Below, one piece after another: positions 48,254-57,380 of a stretch of DNA of 64,000 bases; position 1 is the stretch's first letter; each line of letters starts with the position of its first letter. The translations under genes were made by a program, and so were the position numbers. The notes under the pieces were generated by a model. That model was not told the origin of the DNA, ran no database searches, and saw only the letters and a list, made by a program, of their open reading frames with translations. This stretch comes from Streptomyces sp. YIM 130001 (GTDB lineage: Bacteria > Actinomycetota > Actinomycetes > Streptomycetales > Streptomycetaceae), in the NCBI RefSeq assembly GCF_003574445.1, contig NZ_KZ984565.1, positions 149,305-213,304 of the forward strand, in the 5' to 3' direction.

Positions 48254-49375
48254 TTGGAATTCGGGCTCTTTGTACAGGGATACGTCGGCAAGCGGGCCGA
48301 GACCGACCCGCTCGCGGAGCACAAGGCGCTGATGGAGGAGACCGAGTACGTCATCCAGGCCGACAAGTCGGGCTTCAAGTACGCCTGGGCGTCGGAGCAT
48401 CACTTCCTCGAGGAGTACTCGCACCTCTCGGCCAATGATGTCTTCCTCGGCTACCTCGCCCACGCGACCGACCGCATCCACCTGGGCTCCGGCATCTTCA
48501 ACCCGCTGGCCCAGGTCAACCACCCGGTGAAGGTGGCCGAGAAGGTCGCCATGCTCGACCATCTCTCCGAGGGGCGGCACGAGTTCGGCTCGGGACGCGG
48601 CGCCGGGTCCCACGAGATCCTCGGGTTCATACCGGGTGTCACCGATATGAACTTCACCAAGGAGATCTGGGAAGAGACGATCGCCGAGTTCCCCAAGATG
48701 TGGCTCCAGGACGAGTACGCCGGCTTCCAGGGCAAGCACTGGTCGCTGCCGCCGCGCAAGATCCTGCCGAAGCCGTACGGGAAGTCGCACCCGGCCATGT
48801 GGTACGCGGCCGGGTCCCCGCCCTCGTACGCGATGGCCGCGCGCAAGGGGCTCGGGGTCCTCGGCTTCAGCGTGCAGAAGGTCTCGGACATGGAGTGGGT
48901 GCTCGAGCAGTACAAGAACGCCATCCAGGACGCCGAACCGATCGGCGACTTCGTCAACGACAACGTGATGGTCACCTCCACGGCGGTCTGCGCGCCGACG
49001 CACAAGGAGGCGGTGCGGATCGCTGCCGGGGGCGGGCTGCACTATCTGCAGTCACTGCTCTTCCGGTACCACGACACGTTCCCCCGCCCCGAGGGCTTCC
49101 CGGTCTGGCCCGAGACCCTGCCCGAGTACAACGAGGAGATCATCGAACTCCTCATCGCCGAGGAGCTGTTGATCTGCGGCGACCCCGACGAGGTGCTGCA
49201 GCAGTGCAAGCGGTGGGAGCAGGCGGGGGCGGACCAGCTGTCCTTCGGGCTGCCGGTGGGGGTGTCTCGCGAGGACACACTCCAGACGATCCGTCTGGTG
49301 GGGGAGCATGTGATCCCGAAGATCGATACGGATCCGGTCCATCGGACCTCGCGGTTCCGCGAAGCGGGGCGCTAG
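48254..49375 (+). CDS. Luciferase-like F420-dependent oxidoreductase, TTG start
   Basis: 373 residues. It begins EFGLFVQGYVGKRAETDP and contains FKYAWASEHHFLEEYSHLSANDVFLGYLA, the typical bacterial-luciferase-like EHHF motif, HLGSGIFNPLAQVNHPVKVAEKVAMLDHLSEGRHEFGSGRGAGSHE, and HPAMWYAAGSPPSYAMAARKGLG. TTG at 48254 is the only start that keeps the conserved N-terminus. It is a flavin- or F420-dependent monooxygenase or reductase. Two operators immediately upstream give it a promoter separate from the amidohydrolase operon. A palindromic repeat follows its stop. Confidence 0.88.
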   Translation: MEFGLFVQGYVGKRAETDPLAEHKALMEETEYVIQADKSGFKYAWASEHHFLEEYSHLSANDVFLGYLAHATDRIHLGSGIFNPLAQVNHPVKVAEKVAMLDHLSEGRHEFGSGRGAGSHEILGFIPGVTDMNFTKEIWEETIAEFPKMWLQDEYAGFQGKHWSLPPRKILPKPYGKSHPAMWYAAGSPPSYAMAARKGLGVLGFSVQKVSDMEWVLEQYKNAIQDAEPIGDFVNDNVMVTSTAVCAPTHKEAVRIAAGGGLHYLQSLLFRYHDTFPRPEGFPVWPETLPEYNEEIIELLIAEELLICGDPDEVLQQCKRWEQAGADQLSFGLPVGVSREDTLQTIRLVGEHVIPKIDTDPVHRTSRFREAGR

Positions 49376-49407
49376 CGCTTGGCCGGTCCGGGGTTGAGGG
49401 CATCCTT

Positions 49408-49491
49408 CGCCCCGGCCGGGGCGGGTGGCTTCCAGGGCTCCGCCCCGGACCCCGCTCCTCAATCGCCGGAGGGGCTTGATCCTGCCCGGAG
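49408..49491. repeat. Palindrome plus Streptomyces-type intergenic repeat
   Basis: CGCCCCGGCCGGGGCG (49408-49423) is a perfect palindrome and a possible terminator. The following GGGCTCCGCCCCGGACCCCG ... CGCCGGAGGGGCT resembles the dyad element I recall scattered between genes in Streptomyces chromosomes. A decayed copy (CGAGCGCCGGACGGGC) occurs near 14970. The rest of the gap to 49747 holds only GACGAGCTCGTC (49589). Confidence 0.55.
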
Positions 49492-49747
49492 CGGGCTTGA
49501 TGGCCCCAAGGGGGCGCGATTGCCCTGAGGTGCCTGATGGGCGTCGAGGGATCATGCGCTCCCCTCGTACGCAACGCCACCGGACGGTGACGAGCTCGTC
49601 CACCGGCCGGAGGGGACCGGCAAGGGTTTCCCGGACCCGGACCGGCCCGGAGAGAAACCGGTGGGGAGCCAGGACCGGCGTGGCGGCCACTGCGGCCCCG
49701 GCCCCCCACCGGCCACCCGACACCACTCGCGACCCCCGGAGGGACAC

Positions 49748-51487
49748 ATGCTCGACCACCTCATCGAACGCGCGACCGTCGTCGACGGCACGGGCTCCCC
49801 CTCGTACGTCGCGGACGTCGGGATCCGCGACGGCCGTATCGCCGTGATCGCCGAACCCGGCACCGTCGCCGAGGAGTCCCGCACCCGCGAGGACGCGAGC
49901 GGCCGCATCCTCGCGCCGGGATTCGTGGACCCGCACACGCACTACGACGCCCAGCTGTTCTGGGACCCGTACGCCACACCGTCCCTCAACCACGGGGTCA
50001 CCACCGTCGCCGGCGGCAACTGCGGATTCACCCTGGCGCCCCTCAACCCCGACCGCCCCCAGGACGCCGACTACACCCGCAGAATGCTGTCCAAGGTGGA
50101 GGGGATGTCCCTGGTGGCGCTCGAGGAGGGTGCGCCGTGGAACTGGTCCGGCTTCGGCGAGTACCTCGAGCGGCTCGACGGGCGTATCGCCGTCAACGCC
50201 GGTTTCATGGTGGGGCATTGCGCGCTTCGCCGTTATGTCATGGGCGAGGACGCCGTCGGCGGGCAGCCGACGCAGGAGCAACTGGCCGCCATGGTCGACC
50301 TGTTCCACCAGGCGATGGACGAAGGTGCCTGGGGCCTTTCGACGACCCAGTCCTCCACCCACTCCGACGGCGACGGCCGGCCGGTCGCGTCCCGGCACGC
50401 CGAACCGGCCGAACTCCTCGCGCTGTCCAAGGCGGTGTCCGAGCACGAGGGGACGCAGCTGGAGGCGATCGTGGCCGGCTGCCTCGACCAGTTCTCCGAC
50501 GACGAGATCGACCTGTTCGTGGAGATGAGCGCCGCGGCCGGACGCCCCCTCAACTGGAACGTGCTGACCATCGACGCCGCCGTCCCCGAACGTGTACCGC
50601 GCCAGCTGGTGCCCAGCGAACGCGCCCGCAAGGCCGGCGGCCGCATCGTCGCCCTGACCATGCCGATCCTCACGCCGATGAACATGTCCCTCGGCACCTT
50701 CTGCGCACTCAACCTGATCCCCGGCTGGGGCGACATCCTCGGCCTGCCCGTACCGGAGCGCATCGAGAAACTCCGCGACCCGGACGTGCGGAGCGAGATG
50801 CTGCGCCGCGCCGACTCCAAGGAGGCGGGCGTCTTCCGCCGGCTCGCCGACTTCGGGCGCTACGTCATCGGCGACACATACAGCCCCGAGAACGACGGCC
50901 TGACCGGCCGCGTCGTCCGCGACATCGCTGCCGAACGCGGCCAGGACGACTTCCAGTGCCTGGTCGAGATCTGTTCCAACGACCAGCTGCGCACGGTCCT
51001 TTGGCCGATGCCGACCGACAACGACCCCGACTCCTGGGACCTGCGCCGCCAGGCCTGGGAGCACGAGGACATCATGCTGGGCGGCTCCGACGCCGGCGCC
51101 CACCTGGACCGGATGTGCGGCGCCCCGTACACCACACGTTTCCTCGGCGACTGCCTGCGTGGTCGTCAACTCGTGGGCCTGGAACGGGCGGTGAAGATGC
51201 TCACCGACGATCCGGCGCGGCTGTTCGGGCTGCGCGAGCGCGGACGTATCGCCGAGGGGTACCACGCGGACCTCGTCCTCTTCGACCCCGAACGTATCGA
51301 CGCCGGCAAGGCCACCCTGGTGCACGACCTGCCCGGTGACAGCCCGCGCCTCGACTCACAGGCCATCGGGATCGAGGCGGTCTGGGTCAACGGTGTGGCC
51401 GCGATCCGGGAGGACGTCGTGACCGGCGCCGTACCGGGCAAGGTGCTGCGCTCCGGCCGCGACACCAGGACGGTGAGCACCAGGTGA
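49748..51487 (+). CDS. N-acyl-D-amino-acid deacylase-like amidohydrolase
   Basis: 579 residues from ATG 49748 (GGAGGG upstream). Amidohydrolase 3/D-aminoacylase family: IERATVVDGTGSPSYVADVGIRDGRIAVI, metal-binding PGFVDPHTHYDAQLFWDP, TTVAGGNCGFTLAPL, and the Asp of EDIMLGGSDAGAHLDRMCG, with the C-terminal GRIAEGYHADLVLFDPERI. In actinobacterial catabolic clusters this branch often stands beside luciferase-like enzymes and aldehyde dehydrogenases, and its substrate may not be a D-amino acid. Its stop overlaps the aldehyde dehydrogenase start (GTGA), so the two are coupled. Confidence 0.87.
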   Translation: MLDHLIERATVVDGTGSPSYVADVGIRDGRIAVIAEPGTVAEESRTREDASGRILAPGFVDPHTHYDAQLFWDPYATPSLNHGVTTVAGGNCGFTLAPLNPDRPQDADYTRRMLSKVEGMSLVALEEGAPWNWSGFGEYLERLDGRIAVNAGFMVGHCALRRYVMGEDAVGGQPTQEQLAAMVDLFHQAMDEGAWGLSTTQSSTHSDGDGRPVASRHAEPAELLALSKAVSEHEGTQLEAIVAGCLDQFSDDEIDLFVEMSAAAGRPLNWNVLTIDAAVPERVPRQLVPSERARKAGGRIVALTMPILTPMNMSLGTFCALNLIPGWGDILGLPVPERIEKLRDPDVRSEMLRRADSKEAGVFRRLADFGRYVIGDTYSPENDGLTGRVVRDIAAERGQDDFQCLVEICSNDQLRTVLWPMPTDNDPDSWDLRRQAWEHEDIMLGGSDAGAHLDRMCGAPYTTRFLGDCLRGRQLVGLERAVKMLTDDPARLFGLRERGRIAEGYHADLVLFDPERIDAGKATLVHDLPGDSPRLDSQAIGIEAVWVNGVAAIREDVVTGAVPGKVLRSGRDTRTVSTR

Positions 51488-52959
51488 GCAGCATCGCCCA
51501 GCAGCCCGAAGAGCAACGGCTGTTCATCGCGGGGGAGTGGACCGAACCGGACGGCGGCCACTATCCGGTCGTCGATCCGGCCACCGAGGAGACCGTCGGT
51601 CTCGCCCCCGAGGCGAGCCGCGCCCAGGTGCACGACGCGGCCGCCGCTGCCTCCGACGCCTTCGACGCCTGGTCCCGTACCACCCCGGAGGAGCGCGCGG
51701 CCGTGCTCGACCGCGCGGCCGACCTCATGGGGCGCGACTACGCCGCGCACGCCGAACTGGCCCAGGCCGAGAGCGGCGCCACCATCGGCACCGCCCGCGG
51801 TATGCAGGTCGGCGTGGGCATCGCCCGCTTCAAGCGGTACGCGAAGGGCGCGCTCGAACCGGTCGAGCAGGCGCTGCCCCCGCAGGTCACCCAGGCCGGA
51901 CCGATGGGCAAGGGCGGCGTACTCGGTGCGCTCGCGGTGCGCCGTCCCGTCGGCGTCGTCACCTGCATCACCTCGTACAACAACCCCTGGGCCAACCCGG
52001 CCGGCAAGGTCGCACCCGCCCTCGCCATGGGCAACACCGTGGTCCTCAAACCGGCACCGCAGGACCCGCTCTCCGTCTACCGGATGGCCGCCGCCCTCAC
52101 GGAGGCCGGCGCACCGCCCGGGGTCGTGAACGTCGTCAGCGGCGCCCGCCCCGAGGTCGGCGAGGCCGCCGTGGACTCCCCGCACGTCGACATGGTCAGC
52201 TTCACCGGCAGTACGGCGGTCGGGCAGCGCATCGCCGAGGTCTGTGGCCGCGGCATGAAACGGCAGTTGATGGAGCTGGGCGGCAAGGGCGCGGCTCTCG
52301 TCTTCGACGACGCCGACCTGGACTCCGCGATCGCCGGCATCGGCACCACGTACGCCTTCTACAGCGGCCAGATCTGCACCGCGCCGACCCGGGTCATCGC
52401 CCAACGGGGCATCTATGAACGGTTGTTGGCGGATCTCAAGGCCTACATCGGCCGACTCCCGGTCGGTGATCCGCGGGCCGGGGGCACGGTCGTCGGACCG
52501 GTCATCTCGGCTTCCCACCGCGATCGCATCGAGTCCTACCTCGACCTCGGCCGCAAGGAGGGCGCCCGACTCGTCGCAGGCGGCGAACGGCCGCCCCTGG
52601 AGCTGGGTTTCTATGTCGCTCCCACCCTCTTCGCGGACTGCACGGCCGATATGCGGATCGTCCGCGAGGAGATCTTCGGCCCGGTCGTCGTGGTCGTCCC
52701 CTTCGACGACGAGGAGGAGGGCATCGCCCTCGCCAACGACAGCGACTACGGACTCATCGACTACATCTGGTCCACCGACACGCCCCGCGCCTTCCGCGTC
52801 GCCGCGCGCCTGCGCGCCGGCGGCGTCGGTGTGAACACCGTCGGCCGCAACATGGAGGCCCCCTTCGGCGGCTTCAAGCGCAGCGGCGTCGGCCGCGACG
52901 TCGGCTCTTACGCACTGCACGCGTACAGCGAACTGCAGTCGGTGGTGTGGCCGGGGTGA
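51484..52959 (+). CDS. Aldehyde dehydrogenase
   Basis: 491 residues from GTG 51484. NAD(P)-dependent aldehyde dehydrogenase superfamily: RRPVGVVTCITSYNNPWANPAGKVAPALAMGNTVVLKPA, SFTGSTAVGQRIAEVCGRGMKR, general-base Glu in MELGGKGAALVF, nucleophile Cys in SGQICTAPTRV, and EEIFGPVVVVVPFDDEEEGIALAND. Complete and of normal length. It oxidises an aldehyde to an acid, probably the last step of the pathway encoded by the genes from 45 kb on. It is coupled to the preceding deacylase-like gene by a four-base overlap. Confidence 0.93.
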   Translation: MSSIAQQPEEQRLFIAGEWTEPDGGHYPVVDPATEETVGLAPEASRAQVHDAAAAASDAFDAWSRTTPEERAAVLDRAADLMGRDYAAHAELAQAESGATIGTARGMQVGVGIARFKRYAKGALEPVEQALPPQVTQAGPMGKGGVLGALAVRRPVGVVTCITSYNNPWANPAGKVAPALAMGNTVVLKPAPQDPLSVYRMAAALTEAGAPPGVVNVVSGARPEVGEAAVDSPHVDMVSFTGSTAVGQRIAEVCGRGMKRQLMELGGKGAALVFDDADLDSAIAGIGTTYAFYSGQICTAPTRVIAQRGIYERLLADLKAYIGRLPVGDPRAGGTVVGPVISASHRDRIESYLDLGRKEGARLVAGGERPPLELGFYVAPTLFADCTADMRIVREEIFGPVVVVVPFDDEEEGIALANDSDYGLIDYIWSTDTPRAFRVAARLRAGGVGVNTVGRNMEAPFGGFKRSGVGRDVGSYALHAYSELQSVVWPG

Positions 52960-53022
52960 CGACGGCGGTCGTCGCGTCGCGGACCGGGTGGTCCTGCGTG
53001 GGACGCTCCGAGGGGTACGGGG

Positions 53023-53331
53023 CTACCTGGTGTCGCGTCGAGGCTGCTGCTTGGCCTGCCGCTCGGCCTGCTGTTTCGCCAGCCGTTCCGCTTGACGTTC
53101 GGTCTGTTCGCGCGCCACGTGTCGCCAGGAGAGTCTCGCGAGGACGAGACACACGCAGCCGAGGCCGAAGAAACCCAGCCGCTCACCGATGCCGCTGTTG
53201 GTGATCGCACTCGCGAACCCGCCCAGCGTCCCGATGCAGCCGACGAGCAGCATCCGCCCCCCGAGGAAGACGTCGCCCAAAGCGGCGGCAGAGCCCTTGA
53301 TGAACCCGCCACCCCGCAGTGAGTCGAACAT
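53023..53331 (-). CDS. Small membrane protein with charged coiled tail
   Basis: 102 residues. Two hydrophobic segments (GGRMLLVGCIGTLGGFASAI and RLGFFGLGCVCLVLARLSW) are followed by a strongly charged Gln/Arg/Glu/Lys tail with an imperfect repeat (REQTERQAERLAKQQAERQAKQQ), probably a coiled coil. GAGGAA precedes ATG 53331. No known family was recognised. It sits between the aldehyde dehydrogenase (convergent) and a secreted metallohydrolase gene on the same strand. Confidence 0.75.
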   Translation of the reverse strand: MFDSLRGGGFIKGSAAALGDVFLGGRMLLVGCIGTLGGFASAITNSGIGERLGFFGLGCVCLVLARLSWRHVAREQTERQAERLAKQQAERQAKQQPRRDTR

Positions 53332-53513
53332 GATTCCTCGCTGTGTCCCGGTTCATCCCCGCACCCGCACACCTACCCGCACTCCCGTCCCGGAAGATTA
53401 CGCGCATACAACTGCGCCGGCGCCGGCCGATCCCGGACTGGGGCGGGGCGAGGATGCCCGGCCCCCCGGTCCGGGAACGGCGGTCGTTGCGCGTGGAGAT
53501 ACAGCGAGAAGGC

Positions 53514-55055
53514 TCAACTCCCCCCGAGGAATACCGGATTGGTGAACGCCGCGAGCGCTCCCGGAAGCCCCTCGGCGGTCGGTGCGTGACGCACCTCGGC
53601 GCGTACGTAGGAGGCGTACTGGGCTGTGGTGCTCCACTGGGCCGAACCTGTGCCGGAGTCCGGGAGGGCCGGGCCGGTGAAGAGGGTGCCCTGGTCGGTG
53701 ACGAGGTGGAGGGTGCAGCCCGGCGCGCCCTTCACATCGAGTCGCACCGACACCGGTTCGTCCGGGGCGACGTCGAGCCGCCCGCCGATGCCGGCGTGCC
53801 GTCCGCGTCCGCCCGCGGCGCTGAACTCCAGTGACACGGAAGCCGATTCGGCCACGTAGCTGCGGCCCTTCCTGAGTCCTTCCTGGATCGCCTCGCGGGT
53901 CAGGTCCTCGGCGAGTACGACGGTCTGCGGTCCGCCGATGCGGTCGGGGTCCTTGTGCGAGTCGCTGTTGCCCATCGCCGGGGTCCAGCCCCGGCGCGCG
54001 GCCTGCAAGGTTCCGTCCCAGGCTTGCAGGGACACCTCGTCGTCGGGGGTGTACGGGCCGTTCCACACCTCCACCACGTCCGCCTCGCCGAAACCGAACT
54101 TCCAGTTGCACCCGATGCAGGTGGCGTGCGGATGGGCGGGTACGACCAGGCCGCCGGACCGGCGGATCTCCCGCGCGTAGTGCCCGAACCGGTTGTCGCG
54201 GGCCCGGTAGCGCCAGTCCACGAACGTGCCCGGGTCCGTGCCGAGCGCCACCACATGCCCGTTGCGCGTGGTGACCTCCTCGCCGAGCAGGATCAGCAGG
54301 TCGTCGCCCGCGTGTTCGGCCCAATGGGCGTGCGCGGACTGGGTGTTGTGCTCCGATGAGTTGATGAAGTCGAGTCCGGCGGCGCGGGCGAGCGCCGCGA
54401 TCTCGGCCGGGGTGCGGCGGCCGTCGGAGTACCAGGAGTGGATGTGGCAGTCGCCCCGGTACCAGGCCCGGCCGCGCCCCTTGGCGCGCTCCGGCGGATA
54501 CACAGGCTTCGGGGTCCGGCCGGGGTCGCCGTATTTCAGCGTGACCGTCACCTCGTACGGGAGACCCTCGGGAGCGACGGTGTACGGGCCGAGCGCGATG
54601 TGCCACGTACCGGCGCGCACCGGGCCCGGGACGTATCCCGGGGTCGCGGCGTCGGCGCGGATGAAGAACTCGCTGCGTGCGCCGCCCGACCAGCCCCGGA
54701 AGCCCTTGCCGCCGAGGTCCGTTCCGCGTTCGTCGAAGATGCCGATGTCGAGGGCGTTGCCCTGGGTGCCCGCCGGGACCTCCGGCTTCTCGTACGTGTA
54801 GTAGACGGCCAACTCGCGTACACCGTGCGGTACTTCGACCGGCAGGTACACGTAGTCGGGGGAGCCGGTGGGCAAGGTGCCGCGGACGGTCTTCGTCCGT
54901 GGCCGGTCCGGCTTTCCGTCGGCTCCGGGGGCGGGCTCCTCGGCTGCGTTCGCGAAGGTCACGCTGTTCAACGTAAGTGCCGTCGCCGCGCCCGTCACGA
55001 GCAACGCACGTCTGCCGGGGTGGCGTCCGGCGCCGTGGCTGTGTTCTTCGCACAT
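53514..55055 (-). CDS. Secreted CehA/McbA-family metallohydrolase (PHP domain)
   Basis: 513 residues from ATG 55055 with GGGAG nine bases upstream. The N-terminus has a twin-arginine-like signal (GRRALLVTGAATALTLNSVTFANAA). A beta-rich N-terminal part is followed by a PHP phosphoesterase core: metal-binding DCHIHSWYSDGRRTPAEIAALARAAGLDFINSSEHNT, LGEEVTTRNGHVVALG, VVPAHPHATCIGC, and GNSDSHKDPDRIGG. Relatives include CehA and McbA carbamate hydrolases and phosphoesterases. The natural substrate is unknown. It is divergent from the sensor kinase gene at 55434, with 378 bases between. Confidence 0.87.
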   Translation of the reverse strand: MCEEHSHGAGRHPGRRALLVTGAATALTLNSVTFANAAEEPAPGADGKPDRPRTKTVRGTLPTGSPDYVYLPVEVPHGVRELAVYYTYEKPEVPAGTQGNALDIGIFDERGTDLGGKGFRGWSGGARSEFFIRADAATPGYVPGPVRAGTWHIALGPYTVAPEGLPYEVTVTLKYGDPGRTPKPVYPPERAKGRGRAWYRGDCHIHSWYSDGRRTPAEIAALARAAGLDFINSSEHNTQSAHAHWAEHAGDDLLILLGEEVTTRNGHVVALGTDPGTFVDWRYRARDNRFGHYAREIRRSGGLVVPAHPHATCIGCNWKFGFGEADVVEVWNGPYTPDDEVSLQAWDGTLQAARRGWTPAMGNSDSHKDPDRIGGPQTVVLAEDLTREAIQEGLRKGRSYVAESASVSLEFSAAGGRGRHAGIGGRLDVAPDEPVSVRLDVKGAPGCTLHLVTDQGTLFTGPALPDSGTGSAQWSTTAQYASYVRAEVRHAPTAEGLPGALAAFTNPVFLGGS

Positions 55056-55433
55056 GGTGGTGGCTCCCGGTTCGTAGGGGCTGCCTCTTCGCGTGGCTGT
55101 TCCGCGTGGCTGTGCAGAGCACTCTGGTATTGAGCGTTGAACGCCACTGAAAGGGAAGGGGACGAACTCCTCCGAATGATGGGGCGCGGGTGAGCCCCCC
55201 CGGCCGGGCCCGGAGGCGGCCCGTCCCTCCCCAGAGCTACATAGAGGTGTCCACCCCACGGTGACGATTCCGCCCCCGCCGGATCCGTAGCGTTCCACCC
55301 AACCCGCGGCCACCGCCGCCGTAGCAGGAGGAACCGCCATGAGACCGACCCTCCAACTCGCCGCAACAAACGACGATCCCGCAGGCCACGGGCTCGGCAC
55401 CGCCCCGTCCATCACCACAACTACACTGCTCCG
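55056..55433. other. Divergent region between metallohydrolase and sensor kinase genes
   Basis: 378 bases. GTATTGAGCGTTGAACGCCA near 55130 could be part of a promoter. No palindrome longer than six bases or extra gene could be supported. Confidence 0.4.
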
Positions 55434-56588
55434 ATGATCAGTTCACGGGAGGCCCGGGACGTCTGGCGCCGCTACGGAGCCAAGGCCGTGTACCCCCTCC
55501 TCGGCGTGCTGCTCTTCGCCGGGTCGTTCATGCCGTCGATGGAGAACCACGGCACCCAGGTCGGCGGAGTCGAGGCCAGGCCCTTCGATCTCCTGGCCGT
55601 CCTGGTGATCGCCGTCGAGGCCCTCCCGCTCGTCGTCTGCCGGCAGTGGCCGGTCGTCTGCAGCGCACTGGTCGCTCTCGGTTTCTCGGCCGACCAACTC
55701 CTCGGCTACCACTCGCTCGCGGGGACCGCCCTGCCGATCGTCCTCATCTGCCTGGCGTCCCGCCTGGAACAGCGCCGGCGCCTGGCCGTGGGTCTGCTGA
55801 CGCTGGCGTTCCTCGCCCTGGCCGTCGCCCTCGCGCAGCTGGCTCCGGGTGAGCCGATCAGTGAGCTGACGATCCTCTACCTGGCCCTCGGCCTCGCCTG
55901 GGGCATCGGATCCTGGCTGCGCGCCACCAGGGCGGCGGAGGCCGAACGGCGCCTGCGCGTCGCCGAGGAGACCCGGCAGGCCGAGCGCAGCCGCATCGCC
56001 CGCGAACTCCACGACGTGGTGACCCACCACGTGACGGCCATGGTCGTGCAGGCCGAGGCGGCCCGCTATCTGACGGCCGCACCGGACCGCCTCGACCAGT
56101 CCCTGACCGCCGTCACCGACACCGGCCGGCAGGCGATCACCGACCTGCGCCACCTCCTCGACCTGCTCAACCCGGACCACGGAACCGACCTCAGGGTCCC
56201 CGTCGTCGGCCGTATCCGCACGCTCGTCGAACAGACCCGCCGGGCGGGCCAGCCGGTGGAGTTCAGCGAGCACGGCACGCCCGCCGAGTCGACCGGCAGC
56301 GGCGACCTGGTGGCCTACCGGGTCGTCCAGGAAGCCCTGACGAACGCCCTCAAGTACGCTCACGGCAGCCGGACTTCGGTACGGGTGCAGCACGGGGACA
56401 GGGAGATAACGGTGGCGGTCGGCACGGACGGGTCCGGAGCACGATCGGGCGCCCCCGGTGGCAGCGGGCGGGGCCTGGCCGGCCTGCGCGAGCGTGTCGA
56501 CGTACTGGGCGGCGAGTTCAGCGCGGGCGACCGTACGGGCGGCGGCTTTCTCGTACGGGCGAGGATCCCGGCCGGGAACCGCTCGTGA
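55434..56588 (+). CDS. Two-component sensor histidine kinase (HisKA_3 type)
   Basis: 384 residues. Four to five membrane segments in the first 160 residues (VYPLLGVLLFAGSFM, DLLAVLVIAVEALPLVV, LVALGFSADQLLG..., VGLLTLAFLALAVALAQL, ILYLALGLAWGIGSWL). Then comes the dimerisation and phosphorylation helix with its His: SRIARELHDVVTHHVTAMVVQAEAARY. The HATPase domain has YRVVQEALTNALKYAHGS and GRGLAGLRERVDVLGG. The membrane part has no large outer domain, so it may sense membrane stress. Its stop codon overlaps the response regulator start. Confidence 0.92.
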   Translation: MISSREARDVWRRYGAKAVYPLLGVLLFAGSFMPSMENHGTQVGGVEARPFDLLAVLVIAVEALPLVVCRQWPVVCSALVALGFSADQLLGYHSLAGTALPIVLICLASRLEQRRRLAVGLLTLAFLALAVALAQLAPGEPISELTILYLALGLAWGIGSWLRATRAAEAERRLRVAEETRQAERSRIARELHDVVTHHVTAMVVQAEAARYLTAAPDRLDQSLTAVTDTGRQAITDLRHLLDLLNPDHGTDLRVPVVGRIRTLVEQTRRAGQPVEFSEHGTPAESTGSGDLVAYRVVQEALTNALKYAHGSRTSVRVQHGDREITVAVGTDGSGARSGAPGGSGRGLAGLRERVDVLGGEFSAGDRTGGGFLVRARIPAGNRS

Positions 56589-57247
56589 GCGAACCGACCC
56601 GGGTCCTGGTCTGCGACGACCAGATGCTGATCCGCACCGGCCTGGTGACGATCATCGACGCGCAGCCGGACCTGGAGGTCGCGGGCGAGTGTGAGGACGG
56701 CCGGGCGGCGGTCGACCTCGCCGCCGAGATCCACCCGGATGTCGTGGTGATGGACGTCCGGATGCCGGTCCTCGACGGCATCGCGGCCACCCGCCTCCTG
56801 GCCGGCGCGGGGGTCGCGCATCCGACCAAGGTGCTCGTGGTGACGACGTTCAACCTCGACGAGTACGTGTACGAGGCGCTGCGCGCGGGTGCCAGCGGCT
56901 TCCTCCTCAAGGACGCGCCGCCGTCCCAACTCCTGCACGGCATACGGACGGTGGCCACCGGCGCGGCCCTCCTCGACCCGGAGGTGACGCGCCGGCTCGT
57001 CGGCCGGTACGCCGCCAGGATCCGGCCGGCGGAGGGCGACCGGGAGGAGGACGTCCCGCTCAGCCCCCGCGAACTCGAGGTCCTCCGCCTCATCGCCGAC
57101 GGCCTCTCCAACAGCGAGATCGCCGCGACGCTCGTCCTCAGCCAGGAGACGGTCAAGACCTTCGTCTCCCGCATCCTCACCAAGCTCGGCCTGCGGGACC
57201 GGGTCCAGGCGGTCGTCTACGCGTACCGCCGGGGGCTCGTCGTCTGA
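56585..57247 (+). CDS. NarL/LuxR-type response regulator
   Basis: 220 residues from GTG 56585, coupled to the kinase gene. The receiver has acidic Asp11/Asp12, phosphoacceptor Asp57 in VVVMDVRMP, Thr in VVTTFNLDEYVYEAL and Lys in GFLLKDAPP. The C-terminal LuxR HTH is LSPRELEVLRLIADGLSNSEIAATLVLSQETVKTFVSRILTKLGLRDRVQAVVYAY. Targets are unknown; the divergent metallohydrolase gene is a candidate. Confidence 0.94.
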   Translation: MSEPTRVLVCDDQMLIRTGLVTIIDAQPDLEVAGECEDGRAAVDLAAEIHPDVVVMDVRMPVLDGIAATRLLAGAGVAHPTKVLVVTTFNLDEYVYEALRAGASGFLLKDAPPSQLLHGIRTVATGAALLDPEVTRRLVGRYAARIRPAEGDREEDVPLSPRELEVLRLIADGLSNSEIAATLVLSQETVKTFVSRILTKLGLRDRVQAVVYAYRRGLVV

Positions 57248-57380
57248 CGGAGTGCTCGCCCTCGCCCGGCATCGGCCGCACCGCACACCCCCCGGTACCG
57301 AGCCGAATCAACCCCGGCCCGCGTCTTGAGACCGCAGCCCGCAAGGCCGATCCTGTCTCCCCACCTGACCGGGAGGAACC

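Noticed and set aside
49589..49600. Palindrome GACGAGCTCGTC before the deacylase-like gene as another CTGACG operator
   Set aside because: It has an even centre and different arms; it does not fit CTGACG-N3-CGTCAG.
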